Part shown: positions 54,801-64,000 of the stretch, in pieces
Numbering within the stretch: position 1 is the first letter of the stretch
How the letters are laid out: each line of letters opens with the position of its first letter
Assembly (NCBI GenBank): GCA_947501565.1
Contig: CANMWJ010000011.1
Location: 62,001 to 126,000 of the forward strand
DNA length: 64,000 bases
Source: an uncultured Marinobacterium sp.
GTDB lineage: Bacteria > Pseudomonadota > Gammaproteobacteria > Pseudomonadales > Balneatricaceae
Direction of reading: 5' to 3'
Notes under the pieces: model-generated
What the model saw: the letters and a program-made list of their open reading frames with translations, nothing else
The model's database searches: none
Told to the model about the DNA's origin: nothing
Translations under genes and position numbers: made by a program

Positions 54801-55404
54801 ATCCAGATTCACCGTCATAACACATCTGTTCAAGAGTTTTACTGTACGGAGGCGTAGGACACTCACCAGAATCATATTCGCCGTCATTATCTGCATCGTT
54901 CCATTCCATGTAGAAGAACTTCTTGGCGATGAGATCAACACTGTTGGTTAAGGTTTGTCGTTTGTAGTTGGGATAGCTGGCGGTTGAAGATAGATAGGGA
55001 TCATAGCGTGCAGCTGTAGGATCCTGGTCAGCAAAGGTATTACCTTCAGAATCCGTCCCTACCCATGGGGTATAGGATTGGGAGGGATTATAAGCAAGCT
55101 TATTATAACCTACGCAGTGGTACTCCATATGCTCATCAGTATAAGGTTCAACACGTTCCTCACCACCGTTATCCTTACCAAAACTCAGGTAGGTGTAGTT
55201 CCGCTCCCGAACTTGAGACATAACCTCCCAGTCCATACTGCCGGAATCATCCATCAGGAACATAATATTCGGCTGTACAGTATTACTCTGCACCAGGGGT
55301 GTTTGCGCCAACTCAGCATACGGACTGGAAACGTACAAAGACAAACCGGCAACCGCAGAAGCCACCAATGACTTTTTCATCTTTAAACTAAGCCATTGCT
55401 TCAT
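51886..55404 (-). CDS. pilY1: PilY1-like type IV pilus tip/adhesin protein (second copy)
   Basis: 1,172 residues from ATG 55404 (GGGG upstream). Signal peptide (KKSLVASAVAGLSLYVSS), then a von Willebrand A-like domain with a MIDAS motif [10 protein letters not shown] (about residue 61), and a C-terminal beta-propeller with Ca2+-type loops DLDGNNMAD and DITGDSDITTDD. PilY1 helps assemble pili, counters retraction and mediates adhesion. It is about 30% shorter loop content aside, broadly parallel to the first copy at 56157. Transcribed after a 27-bp palindrome. Confidence 0.93.
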   Translation of the reverse strand: MKQWLSLKMKKSLVASAVAGLSLYVSSPYAELAQTPLVQSNTVQPNIMFLMDDSGSMDWEVMSQVRERNYTYLSFGKDNGGEERVEPYTDEHMEYHCVGYNKLAYNPSQSYTPWVGTDSEGNTFADQDPTAARYDPYLSSTASYPNYKRQTLTNSVDLIAKKFFYMEWNDADNDGEYDSGECPTPPYSKTLEQMCYDGESGYEGCISIAKLSEAQQKNFANWFTYYRKREYVAKAAMGRVIQDLQARVGLAMINGNYNGGVAIKDVDDISLPLDTTAQSNKKALLDVLYKSDTWEDPPTPLRKALDRTGKYLMGKSDDASDIRDLFGLSSSDAVPGSPILDDTTAGACRKNFAVLMSDGYWNGGKPSGILNEDADDSSDYDGGSHADESWTTLADVAMYYYERDLAPSLPDDLATTADDPNPAQHLLTYTVGFGVTGSLTENPTSRTEAFSWPNAYASNAYKIDDMRHAAWNGRGLFLSAYNAEELSQALKSALSDVTKKSGSAISLAASSSRLITGTYLYRAEYETGSWKGNLKAYPLNSTSGAVQSAEWEAAERIPAKEFRSIYTYSTNSAAGVAFAWSDIGTDLQGKLNTLNGQTDTKGQDRLNYLSGDRSKEGTDFRTRESLMGDIVNSAPVYSGSGNFYYYNLETTSYYDYLSDDSVNTATNKVDRQAMVYVGSNDGMLHGIRATGSTSCGVSEKDCPGAEIFAYIPKGVQSNLSELTDTEYSHRYYVDGPLRVGDAYIDYKDNGSDTSLRWGSVLLGTLGAGGKGIFALDVSDPLNFSEKDVLWDLDSTDLTELGYTVTRPAVVKMEDGTWAAVFSNGYESANYKAGLYIVNLANPSDYVFIDTEADGTSSVPNGLSTPLVLDLDGNNMADTVLAGDLKGNLWKFDLSDSSRSKWGLSLKHGSTPKPVFTACDSNSSSCNAQPITAQPEYVKASSMILFGTGKYNELSDLSDKQVQTVYGIKDTGSEVERSDLQEQQILSEVPYSSSSDDVIAGTYRLTSQNDVDYDSKLGWYMDLYVQPESGSSANYEGERVVTRVNVRNGVVFFNTLIPTQSSCGTGGTGWFMFVDAKTGARTTSPVLDITGDSDITTDDQITVGGGQQSVSGKSSGGIVGGSTYIQGASDLHIYGSTASGGDSSEDTGEDTGIIKNTADGGDAYGRQSWIQLK

Positions 55405-55691
55405 AACAGCCCCCTGAGCGTTGAAAAGTTCCATTTAATAAACCAGATGACTGAAAAAATATCGGACTCGAATTCCATGAATTCGCAAGATAGTTAGCGA
55501 TATTGGAGCAGGGTGATAGACGCAGTTGAGCAGGTAAACTGGCGCGGGATGATGCCAGGGGAGGTATAACACAGCTTTCTGAATATGCGTCCATGCTTAA
55601 GCCTTCACTTAATTTAGATGCGCCAAACTGTTTAGATGCAGAAGGCTAAATAGTATACAGGAAAAATCCTTTTTCCATGATTTAAATACGC

Positions 55692-55718
55692 ATGCTGATC
55701 GGTTTAACCGATCAGCAT
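55692..55718. repeat. 27-bp near-perfect palindrome between pilE and the second pilY1
   Basis: ATGCTGATCGGTT, one central base, AACCGATCAGCAT; 13-bp perfect arms. It lies 18 bases past the pilE stop. No T run follows on the minus strand, so it may be a terminator without U-tract, a 3'-end stabiliser or a binding site. Confidence 0.8.
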
Positions 55719-55735
55719 TAAATTACGACGCAGAT

Positions 55736-56146
55736 TTAATCCCAGCAGTCGCCAGAACCGGACGCTGTTTTCACGCCCACATTGGTAATGGTCAGGGTGC
55801 CGCACTCATCACTATTCTGACCGCCATTTGTGGTCGGTGCCGCCTGCAGGGTAAAACTGGAGGTGGTGTTAGCCGAGATGGTCAGGTTGTAATACGCAGT
55901 TCCTGAACGCGGTGAGGTTGTAAATGGCAGCGTGCGTTTAGTGGTGCCCGAATCAGCCGTATAACGCCCATCCACTGTGAACTGACGCTCCATCCACTGG
56001 GACAGTTCCAGCAGGTCACCCATCGCTTCTGCACGACGCCCTTCGCGAACATAATCGGTATACGCCGGATACGCAATCGCTATCAATATTCCCAGAATCG
56101 CGACGGTGATCATCAGCTCGATTAAAGTAAAACCCTTTTGCTTCAT
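55736..56146 (-). CDS. pilE: Type IV pilin PilE-like
   Basis: 136 residues from ATG 56146 with AGGAAGAG upstream. Short leader MKQKG, then mature [19 protein letters not shown] with E5. The globular part ends in a Cys pair (SDECGT...SGDCWD) forming the D-region loop. Homologous to PilE of the P. aeruginosa minor pilin cluster. Ten bases after pilY1. Confidence 0.9.
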   Translation of the reverse strand: MKQKGFTLIELMITVAILGILIAIAYPAYTDYVREGRRAEAMGDLLELSQWMERQFTVDGRYTADSGTTKRTLPFTTSPRSGTAYYNLTISANTTSSFTLQAAPTTNGGQNSDECGTLTITNVGVKTASGSGDCWD

Positions 56147-56156
56147 GCTCTCTTCC

Positions 56157-59100
56157 TTAATGTATTTGCAGCCAGGACTGACGCCCCATATTATCACTGC
56201 GAGATTCCAGAACGGTTTCAACGTTACCGGATGACCCAGAGAAGTATTTTATCTCTTTTGTACCTGCGGCAATAACCGCTGGTGTTTTTACCACACCTAC
56301 GGTGGATTTTCGGCCGGAAACCATCAATGAAACCTCAGTGTCCACGCTATCGGCGGAGGTCAGCGTCACGGTAATGGCATCTTTTGCATCAATAGCGGTA
56401 TCACCATTCACGTCAAATGGCGACATATCCAAACGCGAGCCATTTACCGCATCCAATTCGATAAGCCAGCCACTCCCGCCAAATTCACAAGGATCAGCGT
56501 CAGGCGCCAACGTGGTAAATATGATACGCCCACCACGCACCACAGGCTTGGCCACCACACGTTCGCCGGGATAACCACTGGAGTTAAGGTCCAGATACCA
56601 TCCCTGTTTTACGCTGTAATCGACAACCGTATCGGTTGTAATTCGGTAGTCGGTATCACTTGCTGAAACATATAGTTCTTTGAGGATGGTTTGCTGCTGT
56701 AGTGCTGAGCGATTACTCACTACCGCATTGAGATCCCGAATGCCATATAGGGTCTGCATTTGGGTAACCGCGGCATCGCCGGTTGCGTAGTAGCTACCCG
56801 TGCCGAACATAACCATCATCCCTCCCTGCGGATGTGGCATAGCATCAGGCCTGGAAGTGATCGGCTGCGGGCTGCTGCAATCGTCTGTGGTACAGGCGCG
56901 ATACAGAGGCACCTTGGTATTACCCGACTTCAGGGCTACATCCCATTTACGTCGATCCGTGTCGCTTATATCAAACTTCCAAAGGTTACCCTGCAGATCA
57001 CCGGCATACACCACATCGGCGATGTTATCGCCGTTACTATCAACCGGTACCGGCGATGACAGTCCATTCGTGTTGCCGCTGCTGCCATTCGTTTCTGTAT
57101 CGATAAAGATCACATCGGTCGGATCTTCCAGATTAACGATGTACAACCCCGCCTTGTGGTTGGTGCTCTCATAACCATTACCAAACAGCACGCCCCAAGT
57201 GCCATCCGCCATCTTCACCACTGACGAACTGCCGAAGCTGTAGCCCAACTCGGGAAGGTCGCTACTATCCAGATCCCAGAGCACATCACGGGTACCAAAG
57301 TTAAACGGATCAGATACATCCAGGGCATATACTCCTGCTCCGCCAGCGCCCAGCATACCCACCAGCACTGATCCCCAGCGATAAGTATCGGAGATGCCAC
57401 TGTCGTTATAACGGATATAGGCATCCGCCACACGCACCGAACCGTCTACATAGTAGGTATGTTCATAGTCTGGCGAGGTAAGCTGACTCAGTTTGCTGTA
57501 CAGCGCCTTAGGTACGTAGGCAAATACCTCTTCGCCTTCACAGGCTGCAAAATCCGGATTGCAGGGCGAACTTGAGGTTCCAACGGTCCCCTCCGCCCGC
57601 ATGGCGTGCAGCATACCGTCATTCGCTCCTACATAAACCATAGGTTCTCGGCTTGCCTTGTTGGTGGCAGAGGTTGCATCTGTGAGATAGAGATAATAGC
57701 TATCTACCGCAATGCCATCCTGAAGGACGGTAGGCTCCAGATTGTAGTAACTGAAGGTTTCTGAAGCCGCATACACCGGGTCGGAGTTTACGATGTCTCC
57801 CAATTTGCCTGTGCGTGAGCGGAACAGGCTGCCCTCCTGGCTGCTATCCCCTCGAAGATAACTGATACGATCCCGCCCCCGGTTATCCACAACACTGTTC
57901 AGCGTATTCAACGCGCTCATCTGGCTGCTGCTGAAATCACCCGCATCCCACGCTGCGGTCGTAAACTCGATACCCCCCGCGTTATAGCTGAAGATATTGC
58001 GGAAGTTATGAGAAGGGATCATATCGGCCCCATCCCATTTCAGTTCGCCAACATCACCCGTTGTCGAACTCACCTGATAGGCCCGGAACTGACCACTCCA
58101 GTCTCCGCTGTTAAAACGCGCCTGATAGATCTTGGAGTTGGTATCTAATCGTGTCGAGTTGGTTGCGATCGCAGCCGCACTGGAGGTACGTGCTTCAATA
58201 CTGGTGAGAGCTGCCGAGAATGCATTCAGCAGCGCTTGTGGATCGTTCGCACTGAGAAACTCTCCCCGCCCATTAAATGCGGCGTGGCGCATGTCATCGA
58301 TCGTCGTATTCTGATTACTGACCGGCGTTGGCCAGTTAAAGCTGGTTGCATCCTCTGCGGGGTTTGCACTCAGCGTACCGTTTACACCAAAAGCCACCGT
58401 ATAGGTCACCAGATGCTGCTGAGTATTACTGTCTTCCGGTGAGCCGGGTACTTTATTGTCCAGTGTGCTTAGATCCGTCTCGTAGTAATGCATCGCCACA
58501 TCAGCGAGGGTATCGCGGACCCCTGTATACTGGTCCGCATAAACGCCACCGTCGTATTCCGTGTCGTTCTGGTCAAAATCGCTGGTCGAACCACTATCGG
58601 CGTTACCAACGGAGGGGGCGCTTCCGTTCCAGTAACCATCGGACATCACTACCGCAAAGTTTTGCTGGCATGAGCCACCTGAAGCTTCACTGAGCACTGG
58701 CGTGCCTTGGGTAGTACCTAAAAGCGATATATCGGTTGTACCCTTAAAGTACTCACCCACTTGCGCCAGTTTGGAGCGCAGTGGCGTATCACCGTTAGAG
58801 TCGATATTAGAGATCTGCGACAGCATAAGACTTCGGTTGCTACCCGCCGTGATATCTGCGACCGGGAAGTTCACACTGCTGTTCCGGTTAAGCGTCCCCA
58901 ATCCCAATCGCATCTCTGAATTATTCACAATGCTGAGCAACGCTGCTTTGATTACATATTCACGTTTGCGGTAATAGGTGTACCAGTTGGCAAAGTTGGT
59001 TTTCTGCTCTGCGGTCATCACCGTATTTACGCCCAGGCCACTGGTGGTAGCAACGAACTGGTTAGCGTAGTCGTAACCGGACAATCCCGGATCAGGGCAC

Positions 59101-59609
59101 TCCCCCTGCTCAAAGACGCCATCTCCATCATCCGTCCACACCATATAACCCGGTGAATCACCAAATCCTTCATCGTCTGTCAGATCAGTGGTTCCGCCAT
59201 CTGCATCATAGGGATTCAGCAGCGCTGCGGTAATAGTTTGATCGGTATAGGGATTGCCGTTCTCATCTACCCCTGCCCAAGGTGTATAGGTCTTGGTTGG
59301 ATCGTAATAGAGCACGTTATAACCCGCGCATGACTCAAGAATCTCATCACGGTCTTCACGGGTGGGAGTAATATCGATATTGCCGCTGTTGGGATATAGC
59401 TGATAGGTCGAATCACTGCTGGCACCGGTCGACTGCAGCACCTCCCAGTCCATGCTTCCGGAGTCATCCACCAGAAAGAAGATGTTGGGTTTGACAGCGG
59501 TTGTCAGGTAGAGGGGCGTTTGCGCTACGTCTGCCTGAGCCTGCGTTGGCAGAATCAGAATGGAGGGAATAATCAGATGCGCTAAACGAGGAAACCAGGC
59601 TGTCTTCAT
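56157..59609 (-). CDS. pilY1: PilY1-like type IV pilus tip/adhesin protein (first copy)
   Basis: 1,150 residues. Signal peptide ([16 protein letters not shown]), [15 protein letters not shown] near residue 48, von Willebrand A-like region, then beta-propeller with calcium-type loops [15 protein letters not shown] and [12 protein letters not shown]. Closely parallels the second copy in order of features (for example [14 protein letters not shown] here and YVGSNDGMLHGIRA there), which indicates a tandem duplication or parallel acquisition. It follows pilX by 29 bases. Confidence 0.94.
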   Translation of the reverse strand: MKTAWFPRLAHLIIPSILILPTQAQADVAQTPLYLTTAVKPNIFFLVDDSGSMDWEVLQSTGASSDSTYQLYPNSGNIDITPTREDRDEILESCAGYNVLYYDPTKTYTPWAGVDENGNPYTDQTITAALLNPYDADGGTTDLTDDEGFGDSPGYMVWTDDGDGVFEQGECPDPGLSGYDYANQFVATTSGLGVNTVMTAEQKTNFANWYTYYRKREYVIKAALLSIVNNSEMRLGLGTLNRNSSVNFPVADITAGSNRSLMLSQISNIDSNGDTPLRSKLAQVGEYFKGTTDISLLGTTQGTPVLSEASGGSCQQNFAVVMSDGYWNGSAPSVGNADSGSTSDFDQNDTEYDGGVYADQYTGVRDTLADVAMHYYETDLSTLDNKVPGSPEDSNTQQHLVTYTVAFGVNGTLSANPAEDATSFNWPTPVSNQNTTIDDMRHAAFNGRGEFLSANDPQALLNAFSAALTSIEARTSSAAAIATNSTRLDTNSKIYQARFNSGDWSGQFRAYQVSSTTGDVGELKWDGADMIPSHNFRNIFSYNAGGIEFTTAAWDAGDFSSSQMSALNTLNSVVDNRGRDRISYLRGDSSQEGSLFRSRTGKLGDIVNSDPVYAASETFSYYNLEPTVLQDGIAVDSYYLYLTDATSATNKASREPMVYVGANDGMLHAMRAEGTVGTSSSPCNPDFAACEGEEVFAYVPKALYSKLSQLTSPDYEHTYYVDGSVRVADAYIRYNDSGISDTYRWGSVLVGMLGAGGAGVYALDVSDPFNFGTRDVLWDLDSSDLPELGYSFGSSSVVKMADGTWGVLFGNGYESTNHKAGLYIVNLEDPTDVIFIDTETNGSSGNTNGLSSPVPVDSNGDNIADVVYAGDLQGNLWKFDISDTDRRKWDVALKSGNTKVPLYRACTTDDCSSPQPITSRPDAMPHPQGGMMVMFGTGSYYATGDAAVTQMQTLYGIRDLNAVVSNRSALQQQTILKELYVSASDTDYRITTDTVVDYSVKQGWYLDLNSSGYPGERVVAKPVVRGGRIIFTTLAPDADPCEFGGSGWLIELDAVNGSRLDMSPFDVNGDTAIDAKDAITVTLTSADSVDTEVSLMVSGRKSTVGVVKTPAVIAAGTKEIKYFSGSSGNVETVLESRSDNMGRQSWLQIH

Positions 59610-59638
59610 CGCCAGACTCCTTTCATGGGGAGTTAATA

Positions 59639-60160
59639 TCAGATACCGGCTTTAAATACCGATTGCAGAATCACGACACTTGATGAGGTCTGTCCCTGTG
59701 CCCGCGCAGTAATGCGGTAATAATGTCCCTTGTCTTTTGTCACCCCGATCTCTCCGGAGCCGTCAGTGTCAAAGTCTGTAACTTGTTCGATGATATAGGT
59801 GGCATATGCAGAGAGCTGACCGAACCCCTGTTTACTTGAGGCCACTTCAGACCTCATGGTGCGCACGTTGCTGCCCAGCGCAGCCCAATCATCCCAATGG
59901 TTGGTACCATCGGTTTTCGGCAGATAAAATCCACCAGTACCCGCAGTTGTGAACGCTGGCGCAATCAGCAAAGAATCTAGATATGCTTCTCCATCAAGCA
60001 ACGCAGCTTCCGCCGCTTCAAACGCCATCTGGCGGTCACGCATATTACCCGCCATGCGCTCTTCCAAGCCTGTGACTTCAATGCCCGCCGTGCCAATCAT
60101 CGTCATGATCAACAGGAAGATCATGGTGACGATCAGTACCGAACCCTTTTGCTTCTTCAT
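59639..60160 (-). CDS. pilX: Minor pilin PilX-like
   Basis: 173 residues from ATG 60160 with GAGGTGG upstream. Leader MKKQKG then SVLIVTMIFLLIMTMIG; the usual Glu at mature position 5 is replaced by Val, as in known PilX proteins. GLEERMAGNMRDRQMAFEAA follows. It is part of the tip complex that primes pilus assembly. Confidence 0.9.
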   Translation of the reverse strand: MKKQKGSVLIVTMIFLLIMTMIGTAGIEVTGLEERMAGNMRDRQMAFEAAEAALLDGEAYLDSLLIAPAFTTAGTGGFYLPKTDGTNHWDDWAALGSNVRTMRSEVASSKQGFGQLSAYATYIIEQVTDFDTDGSGEIGVTKDKGHYYRITARAQGQTSSSVVILQSVFKAGI

Positions 60161-60167
60161 AACCACC

Positions 60168-61280
60168 TCACAACACCCTGTTTCGCAGGGTTATGGTTGA
60201 GGTAAACACTTTACGTAAACGCGTATCCGTTGCCGTCACCGACGCACCGTTGTAGCTGTAGGTCTGCGCCGAGTCGACGATCCCATTTTCAATACTGCGC
60301 ATCAGCAGGCTGATTCGAATCGCCACGATTTGGCTGGAAGTCAGGTCTTCGGTGCCGTTTCCATCAGTATCTGCGGCCACGTAATAGTCCGCATCACCGT
60401 CATCGTCACTGTCCACACCGTAGGTGATCTGCATGTTCTCGACACCTTCCACCAGCTCCTGGCGCTGTAGGCCTGCAGTACCACTGCTTAGATTAATACC
60501 TGAACGGTACAATGCCGGTGAGCCAAAATCGTTATCATCGATGTAATAGGTGTAATTACGGAACAACTGTACCGTAGCCCCTTGTTTGAAGGTGTAAGCG
60601 ATTCCGTTCGTTGTTGCGCAAGTTACCGGTGTACCAAAACCTTTGGTGCAATTTCCTGGTACTGCTTGACCCGTATTATGGTTTACCTGTTTGGTCTGGC
60701 TGCCGGTATTTACCGTATTACTCTGCTGGAATACCGCTGCGTGCGAGCAATCTGAGATCAGCAGCACCTGCCCTTTCTGATAGTCGTGATTGGCATAACA
60801 GTGAATCGTGGCTGATTCCGCATCGTGCTTATCAACCGTACAGGAGCCTTCACCATCGGCAAACTTTACGCTCACGATATCTGTGCCAGGGGTAGGAGAT
60901 GCACTCGTCGGCAGCGGAATAGAAGTGCCACTGGTCGCGTTATAGTTATCCTCAAACGATAGCGGATTGGTCATATCGAATTGGGAGTAGATTGAGTCGC
61001 CATTTGTACTATCCCTTAACGTAATAGCCAGATCTTCGACATCCTGAGTACACCCAATATATCCCGCTCGACGCAGATCCCGTGCCAGAAATTCCACCGC
61101 AAAGCGCGCATTTTCCTGCATCTTGGCCAGCGCACTCTGCATGCTGTAGGTGGTTTTACTGCCGACAAACATCTGCAAGACAGCCGCGGTCAGAAGCAGC
61201 CCGATTACCATCGCCACCATCAGCTCGATCATCGACAGACCCTGCTGATAGTTGCGCTTATTGAATGCTTTCATACTCAT
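60168..61280 (-). CDS. pilW: Minor pilin PilW-like
   Basis: 370 residues. Prepilin site G14/L15 in NYQQGLSMIELMVAMVIGLL with E5, followed by ALAKMQENARFAVEFLARDL and RRAGYIGC. The length is in the PilW range. Its start (ATG 61280) overlaps the pilV stop; a second ATG at 61274 is possible. Confidence 0.9.
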   Translation of the reverse strand: MSMKAFNKRNYQQGLSMIELMVAMVIGLLLTAAVLQMFVGSKTTYSMQSALAKMQENARFAVEFLARDLRRAGYIGCTQDVEDLAITLRDSTNGDSIYSQFDMTNPLSFEDNYNATSGTSIPLPTSASPTPGTDIVSVKFADGEGSCTVDKHDAESATIHCYANHDYQKGQVLLISDCSHAAVFQQSNTVNTGSQTKQVNHNTGQAVPGNCTKGFGTPVTCATTNGIAYTFKQGATVQLFRNYTYYIDDNDFGSPALYRSGINLSSGTAGLQRQELVEGVENMQITYGVDSDDDGDADYYVAADTDGNGTEDLTSSQIVAIRISLLMRSIENGIVDSAQTYSYNGASVTATDTRLRKVFTSTITLRNRVL

Positions 61281-61795
61281 ATACTCGCACTCACCGCCAG
61301 GCGGGTTGATACGCTGGTCCCTGTTCGTTCATCGTTCCACCAGACATACACCACCACCGGCAGATCGGCATCACTGGAGGAGCCGCATACCGGTTTGGTC
61401 AGATCACTGCTGGTACTGTCTTCTGTATTGGTATCGCGACACACCTGCCCACCGCCGGACGGCAGCTCCTCTGCCAGACGCGCCTGCCAGCGGGCCACAT
61501 CATGAGAGGCCATTTCGGAATCGGTGCAGCCACTGGTAGATTCACAGTCGCTATCAACCGTACCGGACGTAATAAAGTAATTGCCGTCCTGTGCAGAGAC
61601 CGCATTGGCACGCATCCGATCGATAATGTCGTACGCCAGGATGGTTGCCTGGCTACGCATGTAGGCACTCTGATTCTGCTTAAGAGAGGTCACCTGCAAG
61701 CCCGCCATCCCTAATAAGCCAATGGAGATAATGACCAGCGAGATCAGAATCTCAAGTAAGCTGAAACCCTGTTCAGCTGCCGCAGACCGAATCAT
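61277..61795 (-). CDS. pilV: Minor pilin PilV-like
   Basis: 172 residues from ATG 61795 with GGAG six bases upstream; the longer frame to 61828 is less likely. Prepilin site G10/F11 with E5 in FSLLEILISLVIISIGLLGM. It overlaps the fimU end by 23 bases, showing a coupled operon. Confidence 0.9.
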   Translation of the reverse strand: MIRSAAAEQGFSLLEILISLVIISIGLLGMAGLQVTSLKQNQSAYMRSQATILAYDIIDRMRANAVSAQDGNYFITSGTVDSDCESTSGCTDSEMASHDVARWQARLAEELPSGGGQVCRDTNTEDSTSSDLTKPVCGSSSDADLPVVVYVWWNDERTGTSVSTRLAVSASI

Positions 61796-62264
61796 CTGTC
61801 GCTCCGTCCCAGGCCCGAATCCGACCAAATTGAGTTACCTGTATATAACGTACCTCTGTGCTGCTATCCCCATCGTCCACGGAGAAACACACATCACTGC
61901 CACCGCTCATCAGTCCGGAGCTTTCAAACGTGATCGATGATCCGGTCAATGTCACCTGCGCTGAAGGTGCATCCCCCACACGCAGTGCAGCACTGTTCGC
62001 GATCACCGCCCAGCCGTTTGCCCAGCTCGTGCCACAGCTGTTGACGTTGCTGGTATTACGCGCGCACACAGTGACATTGACGTCCTGACGGATCGACTCT
62101 GCACGCGCCAGCGAAATACTGGCTACCAGCCCATTCTGTATTGAATCCATGCGGTTGGTTTGCACGAATGGGCCAAAATTGGGTACAGCGACGGTGAGCA
62201 GAATTGCCAGTATCGCCACCACAATCATCAGCTCAATCAATGTAAATCCGCGATCTTTTCCCAT
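61773..62264 (-). CDS. fimU: FimU/GspH-type minor pilin
   Basis: 163 residues, first gene of the minor pilin operon. Prepilin site G6/F7 in [20 protein letters not shown] with E5; GspH-like domain follows (residues about 40-160) with Cys pair SCGTSW and DVCFSVDD. Downstream of fkpB, as in pseudomonads. Confidence 0.9.
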   Translation of the reverse strand: MGKDRGFTLIELMIVVAILAILLTVAVPNFGPFVQTNRMDSIQNGLVASISLARAESIRQDVNVTVCARNTSNVNSCGTSWANGWAVIANSAALRVGDAPSAQVTLTGSSITFESSGLMSGGSDVCFSVDDGDSSTEVRYIQVTQFGRIRAWDGATDDSVCGS

Positions 62265-62386
62265 GATCAGTTACAGCTCAAACTAATACTTTTTTCGTAG
62301 TGGATACAGTGTAGACGCTGACCCTTTTCGGTGCCAGAGGTCACATCAACAAATCAAACGATGGTTTAGCCCGCGTCAAACAGACG

Positions 62387-62417
62387 AAAAAAAACCGATG
62401 CGTTGGCATCGGCTTTT
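62387..62417 (-). terminator. Terminator of ileS-lspA-fkpB
   Basis: AAAGCCGATGC, loop CAAC, GCATCGG and eight T on the minus strand, 7 bases after the fkpB stop. It separates fkpB from fimU. Confidence 0.9.
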
Positions 62418-62423
62418 CAGATC

Positions 62424-62864
62424 TTATCCAGCGTCGGCGACGGCCAGTATGGAGACTTCGAAGCGCAGGTTATGCCCGGCGAGCGGATGGTTGAAGTCCA
62501 CGTGCACTGCATTCTCATCGAAGCGATCAACCACGCCCGGTAACTCACCCTGATTCGGGTCCTGGAAGGAGATCACCAGACCTTTCTCCAGCTGCATATC
62601 CTGAAACTGGCTACGCGGGAAACGCTGTATATTGCTTGGGTTCTTCATACCGAAGGCGTTTTCAGGCGCGACATTCAGCTCTTCGCGATCCCCCTCTTTC
62701 AGGCCGAACAGCGTCTGTTCAAAACCTTCCGGGATATTGCCATCGCCAATGGTAAAAGTCGCAGGTTCGACTTCGAAATTGGAATCCACGATCTGGCCAT
62801 CTTCCAGCTTGATCGCAAAGTGCAGGGTTACGGTCTTACCGGGACCAATGGTTTGTTCGCTCAT
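62424..62864 (-). CDS. fkpB: FKBP-type peptidyl-prolyl isomerase (FkpB/SlpA)
   Basis: 146 residues, the SlyD/FkpB type without a His-rich tail. Core motifs: TVTLHFAIKLEDGQIVDSNF, IPEGFEQTLFGLKEGDREEL and NVAPENAFGMKNPSNIQRFP. It acts as a cytoplasmic folding helper. Start overlaps the lspA stop (ATGA), operon with ileS and lspA. Confidence 0.93.
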   Translation of the reverse strand: MSEQTIGPGKTVTLHFAIKLEDGQIVDSNFEVEPATFTIGDGNIPEGFEQTLFGLKEGDREELNVAPENAFGMKNPSNIQRFPRSQFQDMQLEKGLVISFQDPNQGELPGVVDRFDENAVHVDFNHPLAGHNLRFEVSILAVADAG

Positions 62865-63379
62865 GCATCACCTTCTGTTTCGTTTCTGTCCCGGACTTTC
62901 CCCTCCAGAAACAGCATATCAATGATCAATAGGGTCGCGCCGACCGAGATCGCCACGTCGGCCAGATTAAAGACCGCAAAGTAATATTCGCCGTAGTGCA
63001 GGGAGATAAAGTCGACCACATAGCCGTGCACGATACGGTCGTAAAGATTCCCCAGTGCACCGCCCAGCACCAATGCCTGAGCTACACCAACCCACCATTG
63101 CCAGCGCGGGGTGCGTTTCATCCACACCACCAGCATTACGCTGACAACGATACCCACCGCAGCAAAGAACCAGCGCTGCAGACCACCGGCGTCGGCCAGA
63201 AAGCTGAACGCGGCACCGGTGTTGTAGGAGAGACGCAGGTCGAACACCGGCAGGACCTCTACCGGCACACCGTAAGTCAGGCTACTGTTGGTAACGAACT
63301 TGGACCAGAGATCCAGTACCACCACCAGCACGCTGAGCCAGAGCCAGATCAGCGATCCTTTTTCGCTTGTGTTCGACAC
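62861..63379 (-). CDS. lspA: Lipoprotein signal peptidase LspA
   Basis: 172 residues, four membrane segments. The catalytic Asp pair D123 and D141 falls in VVDFISLH and NLADVAISVG, as in E. coli LspA, along with NLYDRIVHG. It cleaves lipoprotein signal peptides before the lipidated Cys and so serves the many lipoproteins in this window. Overlaps fkpB. Confidence 0.95.
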   Translation of the reverse strand: MSNTSEKGSLIWLWLSVLVVVLDLWSKFVTNSSLTYGVPVEVLPVFDLRLSYNTGAAFSFLADAGGLQRWFFAAVGIVVSVMLVVWMKRTPRWQWWVGVAQALVLGGALGNLYDRIVHGYVVDFISLHYGEYYFAVFNLADVAISVGATLLIIDMLFLEGKVRDRNETEGDA

Positions 63380-63392
63380 TGAACGCTAATCC

Positions 63393-64000
63393 TTATGCGA
63401 AGCTGCGGCTTTCGCCTTCGCCTGCTACGTTTTCAACACAACGGCCACAAAGCGCTTCGTGTTCGCTGTTCGCACCCACATCTTCACGGTGGTGCCAGCA
63501 GCGCTCACACTTCTCGTGTGCAGTTTTCGCAACAGCAACCTGCAGACCTTCCACGTCAGTTGCCTGCGCATCGGTTGCATCTGCCTGCGGTGCTACCGCC
63601 GCTTTGGAGGTCAGCAGTACGAAGCGCAGCTCATCGCCCAGCTGATCCAGCTGTGCTTTCAGTGCGTCGTCGCAGTACAGGGTCACTTCCGCTTCCAGGC
63701 TGGAACCGATCAGACCTTCGGTACGGCGGCTTTCCAGCTCTTTGTTAACTGCAGTCTTCACGGTCATCACCTGATCCCAGAACGCCACACCCATCTGCTC
63801 ATCGTCAGACAGACGCGCCAGGTTTTCGTACCAGGTACCCAGCAGTACGGATTCGTCATGCTCACCCGGGATCTGTTCCAGAATCTCATCAGCGGTGAAG
63901 CTCAGGATCGGAGCGATCCAACGGGTCAGCGCTTCAACGATGTGGTACAGCGCAGTCTGACAGGAGCGACGAGCGACGCCCTCAGTTGCCGCGGTATACT
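63393..64000 (-). CDS. ileS: Isoleucyl-tRNA synthetase, C-terminal part (5' end outside window)
   Basis: The frame is open from the stop at 63393 to the window edge, about 201 residues. It reads ARRSCQTALYHIVEALTRWI and LSFTADEILEQIPG (anticodon-binding domain) and ends in the zinc finger KCERCWHHREDVG...LCGRCVENV. It charges tRNA-Ile. Followed by lspA after 13 bases, the standard operon. Confidence 0.95.
   Translation of the reverse strand, partial: YTAATEGVARRSCQTALYHIVEALTRWIAPILSFTADEILEQIPGEHDESVLLGTWYENLARLSDDEQMGVAFWDQVMTVKTAVNKELESRRTEGLIGSSLEAEVTLYCDDALKAQLDQLGDELRFVLLTSKAAVAPQADATDAQATDVEGLQVAVAKTAHEKCERCWHHREDVGANSEHEALCGRCVENVAGEGESRSFA

Overview
This window looks like a chromosomal segment of a marine gammaproteobacterium close to Oceanospirillales or pseudomonads. 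I infer this from three things: the ileS-lspA-fkpB-fimU-pilVWXY1E arrangement and the bamD / rluD-pgeF pair, both arranged as in gammaproteobacteria; a TRAP transporter and PhoX phosphatase typical of marine heterotrophs; and short palindromic repeats of a type common in that group. No phage, plasmid, CRISPR or rRNA genes are seen. The only mobile-element trace is a decayed IS3-type transposase fragment at about 4.84-5.10 kb.

Layout. At 0-5 kb are a phosphonate-binding-like periplasmic protein translationally coupled to a HAMP-PAS sensor (cut by the window edge), an EamA transporter and an EAL-HDOD protein. At 5-12 kb two aconitases (acnA leftward, acnB rightward) diverge from a 1 kb intergenic region rich in operator-like palindromes. 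At 12-13 kb is a leftward tRNA cluster (Arg-CCG, Thr-TGT, Asn-GTT) with a decayed second copy that ends a truncated small lipoprotein gene. At 13-20.5 kb is branched-chain amino-acid synthesis: ilvC with divergent ilvY, and ilvIH preceded by a possible leader ORF. Between them lie cytochrome c5, a thioesterase, a HAD phosphatase and phnN. At 20.9-28 kb are an unknown 88-residue protein, a fatty acid hydroxylase, and a ureohydrolase + LysR + TRAP transporter block. At 28-33 kb are clpB with a heat-shock promoter and Tat-exported phoX.

At 33-41.5 kb are an Lrp/AsnC regulator divergent from a YjeH-like exporter, a three-gene lipoprotein/M48-protease operon, a YebB-like hydrolase, the feoA-feoB-small Cys-rich protein operon under a Fur box, and a VanX-like dipeptidase. 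At 41.6-47 kb is the SOS mutagenesis cassette imuA-imuB-dnaE2 with a perfect LexA site. At 47-51 kb are pgeF, rluD, bamD and thiO. At 51-62 kb is a type IV pilus minor-pilin cluster with two tandem pilY1 genes, two FimT/FimU-type pseudopilins and pilE. At 62.4-64 kb are fkpB, lspA and the 3' part of ileS.

Most genes are conserved housekeeping or accessory metabolism. The items most worth a second look are the decayed tRNA duplication, the regulatory palindromes between the aconitases, the ilvI leader ORF, the ureohydrolase/TRAP locus, the M48 lipoprotein operon and the duplicated pilY1. I did not find a clearly new biological system. All functions are inferred from reading motifs by eye, without database searches.
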